NCBI GenBank assembly: GCA_017478025.1
Contig: JAFVGZ010000018.1
Span: 1-64,000 of the forward strand
Length of the DNA: 64,000 nucleotides
From: Prevotella sp.
GTDB taxonomy: Bacteria > Bacteroidota > Bacteroidia > Bacteroidales > Bacteroidaceae
Direction: 5' to 3'
Made by a program: the position numbers and the translations under genes. Shown here in pieces: positions 32,389-40,185 of this stretch; within the stretch, counting starts at the first letter, position 1, and every line of letters begins with the position of its first letter. Under the pieces are notes generated by a model. It saw only the letters and a program-made list of their open reading frames with translations, did not search any database and was not told the origin of the DNA.

Positions 32389-32873
32389 CTTTTGTTTATT
32401 TTGATTGTTTTATTCTTTCCTATTTTGATAATATACACACCTCTGTAACTAGTGCTAAGATTTATCACGGCTGTTCCTCCGTCACGGCTGACAAACTGTT
32501 CAAACGTCTGACCCAAATGATTGCATACGACAATTTTATCTTGATTTGAGATACCCGTAATCAGAAATTGGTCATTTCCTGTTTGATGGATGGAGATAGA
32601 AGAATCCTCTCGTACTTGCTCAATGCCCGTTCCTTTGTTTTCGAAATAGAAACTTTTCACCTCAGAACGTTCATAACTTTCTTCAAGCACAGTACTTTTG
32701 ACTACAAGTTTGGTCCCCGAAATGGTCAGTTCCGGTTTGTCAAGTAGCGCGAAGCGTTCCACCATGCCCGTATTCAGTTCTACTACCAATACAGAACCGG
32801 CATAAAGTTTCAATAATGGCATTGTCATAGCTGCCAGCATTATTAATAATCTAATCTTTCTCATAAATGTCAA
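32385..32873 (-). CDS. Small secreted protein with a type IX-like C-terminal tail
   Basis: The 162-aa product starts MTFMRKIRLLIMLAAMTMPLLKLYAG, a signal peptide (Met4 is an alternative start). The body is short, with GSVLVVELNTGMVERFALLDKPEL, and the C-terminal 70 residues form a tail domain (ITGISNQDKIVVCNHLGQ, YRGVYIIKIGKNKTIKINKR) like the sorting tails of secreted Bacteroidetes proteins. The central part repeats the 'TGxxxxFxLxDKPExTxSG' style seen in short Prevotella cell-surface proteins. It is coupled to the next gene by an ATGA overlap. Function unknown. Confidence 0.65.
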   Translation of the reverse strand: MTFMRKIRLLIMLAAMTMPLLKLYAGSVLVVELNTGMVERFALLDKPELTISGTKLVVKSTVLEESYERSEVKSFYFENKGTGIEQVREDSSISIHQTGNDQFLITGISNQDKIVVCNHLGQTFEQFVSRDGGTAVINLSTSYRGVYIIKIGKNKTIKINKR

Positions 32874-32878
32874 GATGT

Positions 32879-32956
32879 TTATTTTACAAATACTTTTCTA
32901 AAAGAGCCATCCAGCATCTTCAAAATGTTGATACCTGATTTATATTGTTGTTTTTT
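32879..32956 (-). pseudogene. Orphan C-terminal sorting-tail fragment
   Basis: Between the M6 protease stop (32967) and the next gene, a frame open for 25 codons reads KKQQYKSGINILKMLDGSF and then RKVFVK before TAA 32879-32881. This matches the end of type IX-like tails and parallels the tail of the protease upstream (HGIYILKQKDKTWKKFVVR). It has no start codon and looks like a leftover tail. Confidence 0.55.
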
Positions 32957-32966
32957 TCAATAATCA

Positions 32967-35264
32967 TTATCTGACAACAAACTTTTTCCAAGTCTTGTCT
33001 TTCTGTTTTAGTATGTATATGCCATGTTTGAGAGAGTGAAGTAAATTTTTGTAAATACCCATATATGTTCCATCTATTAGATAAACATAACCTTCTGCTT
33101 CCATCGTTTCAGTTCCATTTAATCTCACTGATGAAACAACGTCCTCCTTAAACAACTTAATGTTATCAATAAATATACCTCCAGCAAAGATATTCCCATA
33201 GAGTTTATAGTGAAAATGATCTCCAGCCAAAACAACAGGTATTTCTATTGTTTTCCACTGCTCGGTTGTCTCATTTAAATTACAGACATTGTATTCTCCA
33301 TATTCATCCTCAATATAAAGATTAAAGCTTGGTATGGGAGAGGACAGAACTGGAGTACTGTAATAATCAAAAGACAAGGAGTAACTAGCACCGGGCTCAA
33401 TAGTTATTTCGTTACTAACAGCCTCAGATTCACTCATTGTAGCGTTTTTGCCTGAAAACATCATGAAAAGATGTGTTCCTTCTGATGGCTTGGGAATAAT
33501 ATCTGCATTCATTATAAATTCTCCACTGGGGTAGGTTCTCCATATTTCCTTTCCTATAACAGATGATACATTTATTCGGTCATTAATACTGTTTTCGAAG
33601 TTTTCAACATAAACGACGTTTCGCTCCGTCGGTTCATCAGGGTTATCAGGTTTATCTGGTTCCTGTGGATTTCCCTCTCCAGTCGCGAACGTAATTACTC
33701 CACTCGTGGGTTTCATCACAATTGATGAAATCGGAACCGTAGCGGCACTCCCGTTCCATGCCACTGCTGCAGGTGCGGTAACATGGGAAAATGCTGCCGT
33801 TCCATTACTCCCAGGGAAAGGGCAAGCGGAAGAGTTGATTATACCGTAGTTTTTCTTGTTCGGATCTGAGTAAGCGGCACAGACAGGATAAAATCCTTGA
33901 GGGTGAGAAGCATTGATTGTATTTGTCGTATTATATTTCTCTATATTCGGATGAACGTGATACACCATCATTCCTGCACCGGGAAGAGCTGCATCAAATT
34001 TATACTGTTGTCTATTCTCCAAAAGGAAATAATCCCCCGAACTCCCCGTATTGAGTCTGTACACCACTGTCTGTTCACTGTTGCCGATTTCCATGCGAGG
34101 CATAGAGATACTCTGATTATTTTCTAAAACTACTTGTTTGTTCCATCCGAATACTACAGAACGCACATAAGGGTTAAAATTGGGTGGGGTTCTTCCTTGA
34201 TCATTCCAACTACCGCTGGCCATAATGTCCCATTTGCCTGTACCATCAAACTCTCCGCCTGTACCATAGTTCGTATCATAATAGTCCATCGCTCCAAGGG
34301 CGTGACCCAACTCATGACATATCACTCCAATGTATGTGATATTAGCTCCACTGTTTCCACGTAGTTCTGGTGAACAAGAGTAACCAGCCAACGAATAGCC
34401 CACTTCATTTTTTAACACTATCCTATGAGGGTATTCATGCGCCCAGATAGCATCAGCAGAAGCTCCTGCCTCCTCTCCATGACCAGCAAATATAATATGT
34501 ATGTTGTCAACTAACCCGTCACCGTCATTATCATATAGCGAATAGTCCAAATCTGCAGGTAAGTTTCTCACAGCTTCTATACATAGAGCTACAGGATTGG
34601 AATCACTGCCGCCATCCCCCGTGTTAGCCCCGTAGTATCTCATATTGTATTGTGCAGTATAGGGTCCATAAATATCTGACACATAATCAAGTTGCCCTTG
34701 GGAAGCAAAATCATAATAGTCACGTACACTTCCAATGGCGTTATTTTCGTGGTAATCTTTTGAGTTGAAAAGATTCACAAATTCTTCCTTCTTTTTTTTG
34801 AATGACACATCTTTAAATGCCATCAAGACAACCAGTGCTCTGCGCTCACCAATTATAGTTCTATTTGCTTTAACTGTCGTTCCTCCATCCTGAGAACTCG
34901 GGACGTTTACCACATCCTGCCTCGGTTTTAATGTCAGGCTCTTCGGACAATTCTTCTTGAATACCCTCAGTTCCTCTGTCTCATCCTCAGATGTCATAAG
35001 GCGATAAGCAGACTTCTTTATATCTCCTTCTGTATCTTTTTCTGCATACCACCATCCAGAACTGTCGTTTATCAACGTATAACCATCTGAGGAAACAGCA
35101 TATTTGATATTTTCGTCACCGCGCATAGAAATAGATACGTCCTTGCCATCCTCTGTTTTTACCGTTACCTTATAAGGGTAAGCAGGAACGGCTAAAGCCC
35201 CATGACTATTAATTATAAGTACAACTATTAATAAGATAACTGATTTGTATTTCATACCAAACAA
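32967..35264 (-). CDS. Secreted M6-family metalloprotease with sorting tail
   Basis: The 765-aa protein has a signal peptide (about 1-25, ending GALAVPAYP). The zinc motif HELGHALGAMD (317-327) and the preceding DGDGLVDNIHIIFAGHGEE are those of M6 (immune inhibitor A-like) peptidases. After a Pro-rich hinge (PQEPDKPDNPDEPTE, about 535) comes a beta-sandwich domain (about 550-700) and a short C-terminal tail. It would be exported by type IX secretion and digest proteins outside the cell. It follows the BACON lipoprotein by 65 bp that hold a small hairpin (35272-35307). Confidence 0.88.
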   Translation of the reverse strand: MFGMKYKSVILLIVVLIINSHGALAVPAYPYKVTVKTEDGKDVSISMRGDENIKYAVSSDGYTLINDSSGWWYAEKDTEGDIKKSAYRLMTSEDETEELRVFKKNCPKSLTLKPRQDVVNVPSSQDGGTTVKANRTIIGERRALVVLMAFKDVSFKKKKEEFVNLFNSKDYHENNAIGSVRDYYDFASQGQLDYVSDIYGPYTAQYNMRYYGANTGDGGSDSNPVALCIEAVRNLPADLDYSLYDNDGDGLVDNIHIIFAGHGEEAGASADAIWAHEYPHRIVLKNEVGYSLAGYSCSPELRGNSGANITYIGVICHELGHALGAMDYYDTNYGTGGEFDGTGKWDIMASGSWNDQGRTPPNFNPYVRSVVFGWNKQVVLENNQSISMPRMEIGNSEQTVVYRLNTGSSGDYFLLENRQQYKFDAALPGAGMMVYHVHPNIEKYNTTNTINASHPQGFYPVCAAYSDPNKKNYGIINSSACPFPGSNGTAAFSHVTAPAAVAWNGSAATVPISSIVMKPTSGVITFATGEGNPQEPDKPDNPDEPTERNVVYVENFENSINDRINVSSVIGKEIWRTYPSGEFIMNADIIPKPSEGTHLFMMFSGKNATMSESEAVSNEITIEPGASYSLSFDYYSTPVLSSPIPSFNLYIEDEYGEYNVCNLNETTEQWKTIEIPVVLAGDHFHYKLYGNIFAGGIFIDNIKLFKEDVVSSVRLNGTETMEAEGYVYLIDGTYMGIYKNLLHSLKHGIYILKQKDKTWKKFVVR

Positions 35265-35271
35265 TATATAA

Positions 35272-35307
35272 AGTCCCTCTCCAAACTTAATAGAGAGGAA
35301 AGGGACT
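35272..35307 (-). terminator. Hairpin between BACON lipoprotein and M6 protease genes
   Basis: AGTCCC (35272-35277) and GGGACT (35302-35307), with inner CTCTCC/GAGAGG pairing. It could lower expression of the downstream protease or mark an RNA processing site. Confidence 0.45.
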
Positions 35308-35329
35308 CCGTATGCATACTAAACAAGAA

Positions 35330-36577
35330 CTACTTTAATATCTGATTATTAAGTGTCTTCATACCAGTACTGTCAATAACAAAGTTTCTTCTAACTTCGT
35401 CCGTCTGTCCTTTTACCTGTCGTGGCGCATTACTAGCACTGACATCTCCCCTTAACATTGTAGCGTCTGATGATTCCATGCCATTCTTGAACACACCCCA
35501 AGCGCATATTCTTATAAGTGGGTTCGTACTGAATGTACTTGTGTAATGTGTGAATGTATGGGTGTTTGGATAATTTGTTATTATCTCCATATCATATTTG
35601 GATGTAAACCAGTGCTTTGTCTTATTCTTTATGTAGTAATTAATCTGGAAAACATAGAACACTACAGGATAATTAGACACTCTTGATGGTAGATTTCCGT
35701 AAAGTATATGATAAGAATCACAATAAGCTTCCTTTGTTGCAGTAAATTCGAAGTATCCGTAATTTAGGTTATAGTTTCCTTCTAAATTTACCCATGCATC
35801 ATTATCGATATCAACATAGGCAGGAGTCGTTACACGTGACTTGATGATTTCACCCATATTATCATTTTTGTCATAAGCAACAGTGCATATATAATATGTA
35901 GTATTCTCCTTTATTGCATTCCCATAACTGTCAGATGTGTAGAAGAACACTGGATTGGAAGATATCTTCTCTGCTTCATCCATTTGCAGGTCTGAGAGAA
36001 GTTCTTTATCTGTCTTGTTCTTATATACAGCCTCAGTCACCATTATCATCTGATACTTGTCAACGTCCCCTGATGTTTCCAATTCCCATCCAATCTGATT
36101 GTATAAAGCAAGCGTATTTGCAGGAGTTACACTGATATTTGCCAGCCCACCGCTCTGTGTTACCTCTATTGACGCTGAGCCTCCATCATTGCCAATCAGT
36201 CTTATTGTTGCGCTCCTGGCAGATGATGAGGAATTCTCACTGATGGGATATAGCGTCATAGTGACGTTACCATTTCCATTTGTTGGAGAAATAGATAGCC
36301 AAGAAGGAATCTCGGAAGCTTTCCAAGCAACATTCGAAGTGATTGTGACACTTTGTTTATAGTCAACACCACTCTTACCATTAAAGTTTCCTTCGAACTG
36401 CAGGCTGGTTGTCTCCACACCATTGACTTTTACATAAGGCGACTTACCATCTTCAGTGGCAGGTGGAATAAAACCATCATTGCCATCATCATCGCCTCCA
36501 CAAGACATAAAACTAATACTCAGCAGGCTGACCACTATCACGGACAGCATGCTCCATAAAAAATCCTTTTTCTTCAT
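35330..36577 (-). CDS. BACON-domain surface lipoprotein
   Basis: The 415-aa product has a lipoprotein signal (lipobox FMSC, Cys26) followed by GGDDDGNDG, a negatively charged start typical of surface-exposed lipoproteins in this group. Residues about 60-145 form a BACON domain (SVTITSNVAWKASEIPSWLSISPTNG; ATIRLIGNDGGSASIEVTQSG), a fold linked to glycan or mucin binding. The C-terminal half has two beta-rich segments with no clear match. It is the first gene of the cluster and is preceded by a 340-base leader with an attenuator-like RNA. Confidence 0.8.
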   Translation of the reverse strand: MKKKDFLWSMLSVIVVSLLSISFMSCGGDDDGNDGFIPPATEDGKSPYVKVNGVETTSLQFEGNFNGKSGVDYKQSVTITSNVAWKASEIPSWLSISPTNGNGNVTMTLYPISENSSSSARSATIRLIGNDGGSASIEVTQSGGLANISVTPANTLALYNQIGWELETSGDVDKYQMIMVTEAVYKNKTDKELLSDLQMDEAEKISSNPVFFYTSDSYGNAIKENTTYYICTVAYDKNDNMGEIIKSRVTTPAYVDIDNDAWVNLEGNYNLNYGYFEFTATKEAYCDSYHILYGNLPSRVSNYPVVFYVFQINYYIKNKTKHWFTSKYDMEIITNYPNTHTFTHYTSTFSTNPLIRICAWGVFKNGMESSDATMLRGDVSASNAPRQVKGQTDEVRRNFVIDSTGMKTLNNQILK

Positions 36578-36664
36578 AACTGTAATTTTTGAGTGTTAAA
36601 CTTAAATTGATTTAGTATTAAAATATGTGCAGTATGTTGAAAGAGGATGCAATAATCAAGACAC

Positions 36665-36758
36665 AAAAAAGGCGTGGCTATTCTTATGCACTTGACCTAA
36701 GGGGTGCGCGTAGGATTTTGGAACCCCTCCACTACATATATAAGAATGCAGCCACGCC
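36665..36758 (-). terminator. Terminator hairpin of the leader RNA
   Basis: A 17-bp stem with a 2-base bulge (arms 36740-36758 and 36671-36687) followed on the minus strand by T6. It lies 88 bases before the BACON lipoprotein start and could block the whole cluster. Confidence 0.75.
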
Positions 36759-36851
36759 AATATGGCGTGTGCATAGCTATTGCTCGTAGTGGAAGGAATA
36801 CCGTCCTTGGCATCCCTCGCTTCTTAAATCTAACTATTCCGAATCAGTTTC

Positions 36852-36893
36852 CTACGCGTCTTCAGTCAAGTGCGAAATAATAAGCTTATGCAT
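36852..36893 (-). CDS. 13-codon leader peptide frame inside the leader RNA
   Basis: ATG (36891-36893) opens MHKLIISHLTEDA, with the TAG stop (36852-36854) inside the CGCGTAGGA strand of fold A. A ribosome on this frame would cover the 5' strands of both long-range stems, as in transcription attenuation. No strong ribosome binding site is visible. Confidence 0.35.
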   Translation of the reverse strand: MHKLIISHLTEDA

Positions 36894-36925
36894 CAATAAC
36901 TTCGGATTTCTCCCCGAAGTTGCTG

Positions 36926-36954
36926 CAAAGATACATAAAAAAAACTTTTCACAA
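36926..36954 (-). promoter_or_regulatory. Promoter of the leader RNA and BACON/M6 cluster
   Basis: Minus-strand TTG (36952-36954), 18-base spacer and TATCTTTG (36926-36933), with A/T-rich sequence upstream. Confidence 0.7.
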
Positions 36955-37164
36955 AAATTTTATAATAAAAAAAAAGGATTTATTGAAAAAAAATGTTGCA
37001 TAAGCTTTTTTGCATATCAAAAAAAGGTACACATTCTTTTTCCTTTTCGCTATGAAAGCGTCCCGCTGGGCCGAGCGAGACGCAGTCTGAGTTACGATTG
37101 AGTTTTGAGATGAATAAGAAGTCAGTTTTACTGTCTGCCATTTTGTCAGTTGAACTATTACGTT

Positions 37165-37249
37165 CTAATAGTAGGTCTTTTACCGCCTAATAGTAGGTCT
37201 TTTACCCGGTGATAGTAGGTCTTTTAGGAGATAAAAGACCTGCTATTGC
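37165..37249. repeat. Three 22-bp direct repeats plus one inverted copy
   Basis: CTAATAGTAGGTCTTTTACC begins at 37165 and 37187, and GTGATAGTAGGTCTTTTAGG at 37209, an exact 22-bp period. An inverted copy ATAAAAGACCTGCTATTGC follows at 37231-37249 and can pair with the third unit to form a hairpin. A promoter-like TACCTTTG (37351-37358, minus strand) lies upstream. No gene is apparent in 36960-37500. Confidence 0.85.
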
Positions 37250-37350
37250 AACGCCCTGATTATCAGACTGTTTGAAACTGCCAAAATAGCAGTCATCAAA
37301 TATGAGTATCATCTCGGCTTGACACACACTCCTAACCTGAGATACTGTTG

Positions 37351-37378
37351 CAAAGGTACAAAAAAAAATCAAACCAAA
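37351..37378 (-). promoter_or_regulatory. Possible minus-strand promoter upstream of the 22-bp repeats
   Basis: Minus-strand TACCTTTGCA (-7 box 37351-37358) with TTTG at 37375-37378. The spacing of 16 is shorter than usual, so support is partial. No protein gene lies directly downstream. Confidence 0.45.
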
Positions 37379-37505
37379 CGGGAAATTGCAAAATAATTCT
37401 CTATTTGGAATGATTTTTAACGTTAGATTGGTTCCGCTCGTCCCTTTGGTATGCTTGCTCCCTCATCCCTCTTCACTCATCCCTCATCCCTCTTCCCTCT
37501 TCACA

Positions 37506-38102
37506 TTACACTTTTTTCCCATAGTCGGCAAAGGCGAGCATCTCGGTGTCGCCGTTGCTGTCACCGTAGGCATAGAGGGTGTAGGTGTTGCGATGGGGCT
37601 CTGCCTCAAGGAGGCGATTGACTTTCTCGGGGCCGTAGCAGTTCTTGCCAAGGAAACGTCCTGTCAGGCGACCATCTGGGCCAACCTCGGGCTCGGTGCA
37701 AAGGAAACGCACACGATCTGTCTTTGTCCACAGAGGGAGGAAGGGCTGCACCCATTGGCGCATGCTGGCACTCACGACATATACCGTAGCACCATCGCTG
37801 AGATGTTTGCGAAGCTGCTCTATGACGGGCTCGTTGGCGATGCGCTGATGTTCACGGAGTGCGAAACGCCTGCCTAGTTCCTCAAAACGCTCTATGCTCA
37901 TGCCCTTGAAGAAGAGCGAGAAGACACGCTCCTTCGCCTTCCAGTTAGGAAAGAGGCGGAACAGCATCATCACGATGAGCGGCGAATAGAGCAGGAAGCC
38001 CAGCAGGAAACGCAGGTTTCCACAGGCATAGCGAATGAACAGCAGGAGGGTGTCGCGCGTGGTGAGCGTACCGTCAAAATCAAAGACAGCAACCGTTTTC
38101 AT
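37506..38102 (-). CDS. HAD-IB family phosphatase
   Basis: The 198-aa protein opens with VAVFDFDGTLTTRDTLL, where Asp8 and Asp10 are the nucleophile and acid/base of HAD phosphatases. VYVVSASMRQW is motif II, GKNCYGPEKVNRL gives the motif III lysine, and YGDSNGDTEM is motif IV. A hydrophobic segment at about 27-50 (GNLRFLLGFLLYSPLIVMMLF) is usual for the subgroup. Substrate unknown; phosphoserine-like or lipid phosphates are possible. It ends next to a pyrimidine-rich low-complexity stretch. Confidence 0.87.
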   Translation of the reverse strand: MKTVAVFDFDGTLTTRDTLLLFIRYACGNLRFLLGFLLYSPLIVMMLFRLFPNWKAKERVFSLFFKGMSIERFEELGRRFALREHQRIANEPVIEQLRKHLSDGATVYVVSASMRQWVQPFLPLWTKTDRVRFLCTEPEVGPDGRLTGRFLGKNCYGPEKVNRLLEAEPHRNTYTLYAYGDSNGDTEMLAFADYGKKV

Positions 38103-38198
38103 AATTGAAAATTGAGAGTTGAAAATTGAGAATTATGATTACATGAGAGCCTCACCATGCACCAGCCTGATTTTGCATTATGAATTTTGCATTATTAA

Positions 38199-39194
38199 TT
38201 ATTTTGCTATTTCCGCAAACAGTTTCAGCCATTGGTTCATTATCCGTTCTTTGTTAAAGCGTTGTGATGCCCGTTGAGCGGCAATGCCCATTTCCCTGCG
38301 AATGTCCGGATGATCCATCAGGTAGGTCAGCCTGTCCACAAACAGTTCGTCTGCCTCCTGCTCGCTGCCATTGACAGTGAGCGGAATGAGATACCCCGTC
38401 TCTCCGTCCATGATGATGTCTGCAGGACCATAGGGGCAGTCGAATGCCACGACGGGCAAGCCCATCTGCTGTGCCTCAAGGAGCGTCATGGGCATACCTT
38501 CGGCATTTGATGTCAGCACGAAGATGCTACCCCCAGCGTATGCGCTGACAACATCTGAAGTGTGGTGGTGAATATCAAGAGTCCAGTCAGGATGCGTCTT
38601 CTCCACCTCTGCCCATATACGCCGCAGTCGCGGGAGGTTCTTCTCAGGGCAATCACGCCCCATCCATACGACGTGTTTGGGAGCCTCACCACGGTTTTCC
38701 ACTTGGGGAGGGAGAGTGGAAAAGTTGGGGATTACCTCCACGCGGCGTGCATGGGGATAGTTGCGGGCATCGCCATTGGTCAGACAGACTATGACGTCTG
38801 CCTTTCTCTCCAGCATCGGATAGAGCCAGCGATGGTTCTGAGCCTGGCGTGCTGAGTGCATCTCAACGATTGTAGGGCCATGCCAACCGGAAAAGAGTGT
38901 GAGGAATGCTCCGACAGCACGCAGCTGTATGGTGACATCGGGATTTAGTTTGCGTATGTGCTTTCTGAAGCGCCACAGCGCCAATGGTAAGAAGGCCATT
39001 GACCTGGGAACATTGAGGCGTACATACCTCACGGCGGGACTTATGGGGAATTGTGGCTCACGGTCCATGTGCCACACCGTCATGAGGACTATCTCATGCA
39101 TGGTGTGCTCGGCAAGATAATTCATCTTGTCAATGAGGACGCGCTGCAATCCGCCCACACCGGTGATATTTTCCACCACATAGACTATTCTCAT
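38199..39194 (-). CDS. Glycosyltransferase family 4 (GT-B fold) with an in-frame repeat insertion
   Basis: The 331-aa protein has ENITGVGGLQRVLIDKMNYL at the start and the donor site FVLTSNAEGMPMTLLEAQQMGLPVVAFDCPYGP, the E-x7-E pattern of family 4. The segment FSTLPPQVENRGEAPK (158-173) between the two domains is coded by a GC-rich palindrome (38681-38726) of the intergenic family, an insertion that sits in the flexible linker. Its start overlaps the GT2 gene upstream by ATGA (39191-39194). It would act in surface glycan or LPS synthesis. Confidence 0.85.
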   Translation of the reverse strand: MRIVYVVENITGVGGLQRVLIDKMNYLAEHTMHEIVLMTVWHMDREPQFPISPAVRYVRLNVPRSMAFLPLALWRFRKHIRKLNPDVTIQLRAVGAFLTLFSGWHGPTIVEMHSARQAQNHRWLYPMLERKADVIVCLTNGDARNYPHARRVEVIPNFSTLPPQVENRGEAPKHVVWMGRDCPEKNLPRLRRIWAEVEKTHPDWTLDIHHHTSDVVSAYAGGSIFVLTSNAEGMPMTLLEAQQMGLPVVAFDCPYGPADIIMDGETGYLIPLTVNGSEQEADELFVDRLTYLMDHPDIRREMGIAAQRASQRFNKERIMNQWLKLFAEIAK

Positions 39195-40030
39195 GCGAAG
39201 GGGGCGTACTTACATCTGCGCTTATACCAGTGCAGGAGGTGATAGGGGTAGATAACGATTTCCTTGGTGAGCAATCCCAGCGGCACTCCGGCCTCCCGCA
39301 TTGCCTTCCAGCACTTTGAGGCTGTAGGCAGGTGAAGCATGAGAAGACTCCTCATGAATGGCCGCATCATGCGTGCGTGGTAACGGTCGATGCCGTGACT
39401 GAGGTTAAACATGTTGGTCTCTGCCATCACCTTGGAATAGGCCACCAGGCAGGGCGATGTCTTGCGTTTACCCACGCTGTCGGGATAGTTGCACACACAG
39501 TAGGCCTGAACAGGCAAGACACAGACGGTCTTGGCATAGTAGCCCACATGGGTAGTGAAGTGCACATCGTTGAGTATCGGTGTCTCGTCAAAACGTATGC
39601 CGTGTTCCTCCACGAACTGTCTGCGCACAATGTGGCACCAGGGTTCGGTGAAGGTATGACGCAAGAGAATCTCACGCTCTGCCGGCTCCTGAGACATCAT
39701 CCAGTTTACTCTTGCAGCACGCCAGGAGAGGCGGCCCGTACCCTCTTCTATCGAAGTAGCGGAGAAGTAAATGACATCCTCTGTGTGGTGACGGTCAAGG
39801 ACCTCATTGATGGCCGGCATGAAATAGTCATCGCTATCCGCGAACAAGAGGTATTCCCCCTTGGCCTTGCTCAGTCCCTGATTGCGTGCCCACCCTGCTC
39901 CGCGGGCCTCTTTGTCCTCAATCACGATAACCTCCATATCCTCACGCTGGGGTATGGAGTGCAAGAGACGCTGCAAGAGATGCGCAGGTCCTCTGTGTGG
40001 TATGATCAGAGAGTAAGTCAGGATGAACAA
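39191..40030 (-). CDS. Glycosyltransferase family 2
   Basis: The 279-aa protein starts with LTYSLIIPHRGPAHLLQRLLHSIPQ and has MEVIVIEDKEARGAGWARNQG then EYLLFADSDDYFMP (about 68-81), the DSDD metal motif of GT2 enzymes. EPWCHIVRRQFVEEHGIRFDE is the acceptor-side region. Two genes in the same direction overlap: the next, GT4, starts at its stop. The first residues (MFILTYSL) are plausible. Confidence 0.87.
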   Translation of the reverse strand: MFILTYSLIIPHRGPAHLLQRLLHSIPQREDMEVIVIEDKEARGAGWARNQGLSKAKGEYLLFADSDDYFMPAINEVLDRHHTEDVIYFSATSIEEGTGRLSWRAARVNWMMSQEPAEREILLRHTFTEPWCHIVRRQFVEEHGIRFDETPILNDVHFTTHVGYYAKTVCVLPVQAYCVCNYPDSVGKRKTSPCLVAYSKVMAETNMFNLSHGIDRYHARMMRPFMRSLLMLHLPTASKCWKAMREAGVPLGLLTKEIVIYPYHLLHWYKRRCKYAPFA

Positions 40031-40034
40031 ATTA

Positions 40035-40175
40035 AAGCCCCACCCCAGCCCTCCCCTAGGGGAGGGAGACGGATTACGAACTACTGTTTATGAATTATGA
40101 ATTATGAATTATGCATTTTGCATTCTTGCTCCACCTTGTTACGCAAGCGTCACAGAGTGCCGAGCGATTAATTTT
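40035..40175. repeat. GC-rich palindrome, AATTATG filler and a 42-bp repeat copy
   Basis: CCTCCCCTAGGGGAGGG at 40053-40069 forms a hairpin. Filler of TGAATTATGAATTATGCATT follows, then the 42-bp repeat at 40125-40166. Confidence 0.8.
40125..40166 (+). repeat. Dispersed 42-bp repeat, copy
   Basis: CTTGCTCCACCTTG then TTACGCAAGCGTCACAGAG and TGCCGAGCG, the same as copies at 232, 58038 and 58104. Confidence 0.9.
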
Positions 40176-40185
40176 GCATTCCCCT

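Larger units (their letters stand above)
36665..36925 (-). ncRNA. Structured leader RNA with two competing folds, a short reading frame and an intrinsic terminator
   Basis: From a promoter at 36926-36954 the minus-strand RNA starts with hairpin AACTTCGG/CCGAAGTT (36898-36921). Fold A: GCACTTGAC (36873-36865) pairs with GTCAAGTGC (36696-36688), CGCGTAGGA (36858-36850) with TCCTACGCG (36715-36707), TCCACTAC (36793-36786) with GTAGTGGA (36735-36728), and CACGCC (36769-36764) with GGCGTG (36758-36753). Fold B: GGCGTGGCT (36758-36750) and ATTCTTAT (36747-36740) pair with AGCCACGCC (36679-36671) and ATAAGAAT (36687-36680), giving a stem followed by T6 (36670-36665), an intrinsic terminator. The folds share strands, so they exclude each other or form a pseudoknot. 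No known riboswitch motif was recognised. Confidence 0.7.

Noticed and set aside
36665..36925. 6S RNA, tmRNA or RNase P RNA as identity of the leader RNA
   Set aside because: No tRNA-like ends, tag frame or RNase P core was found, and the RNA lies directly before a gene cluster with a terminator in between, which fits attenuation better.
37165..37249. CRISPR array
   Set aside because: Units of 22 bp leave only about 6 variable bases, too short for spacers, and no cas gene is near.
37209..37319. 36-codon minus-strand frame in the 22-bp repeat region
   Set aside because: Part of it (SPKRPTI) is just the repeat core translated, and other units are out of phase; no family-like sequence.
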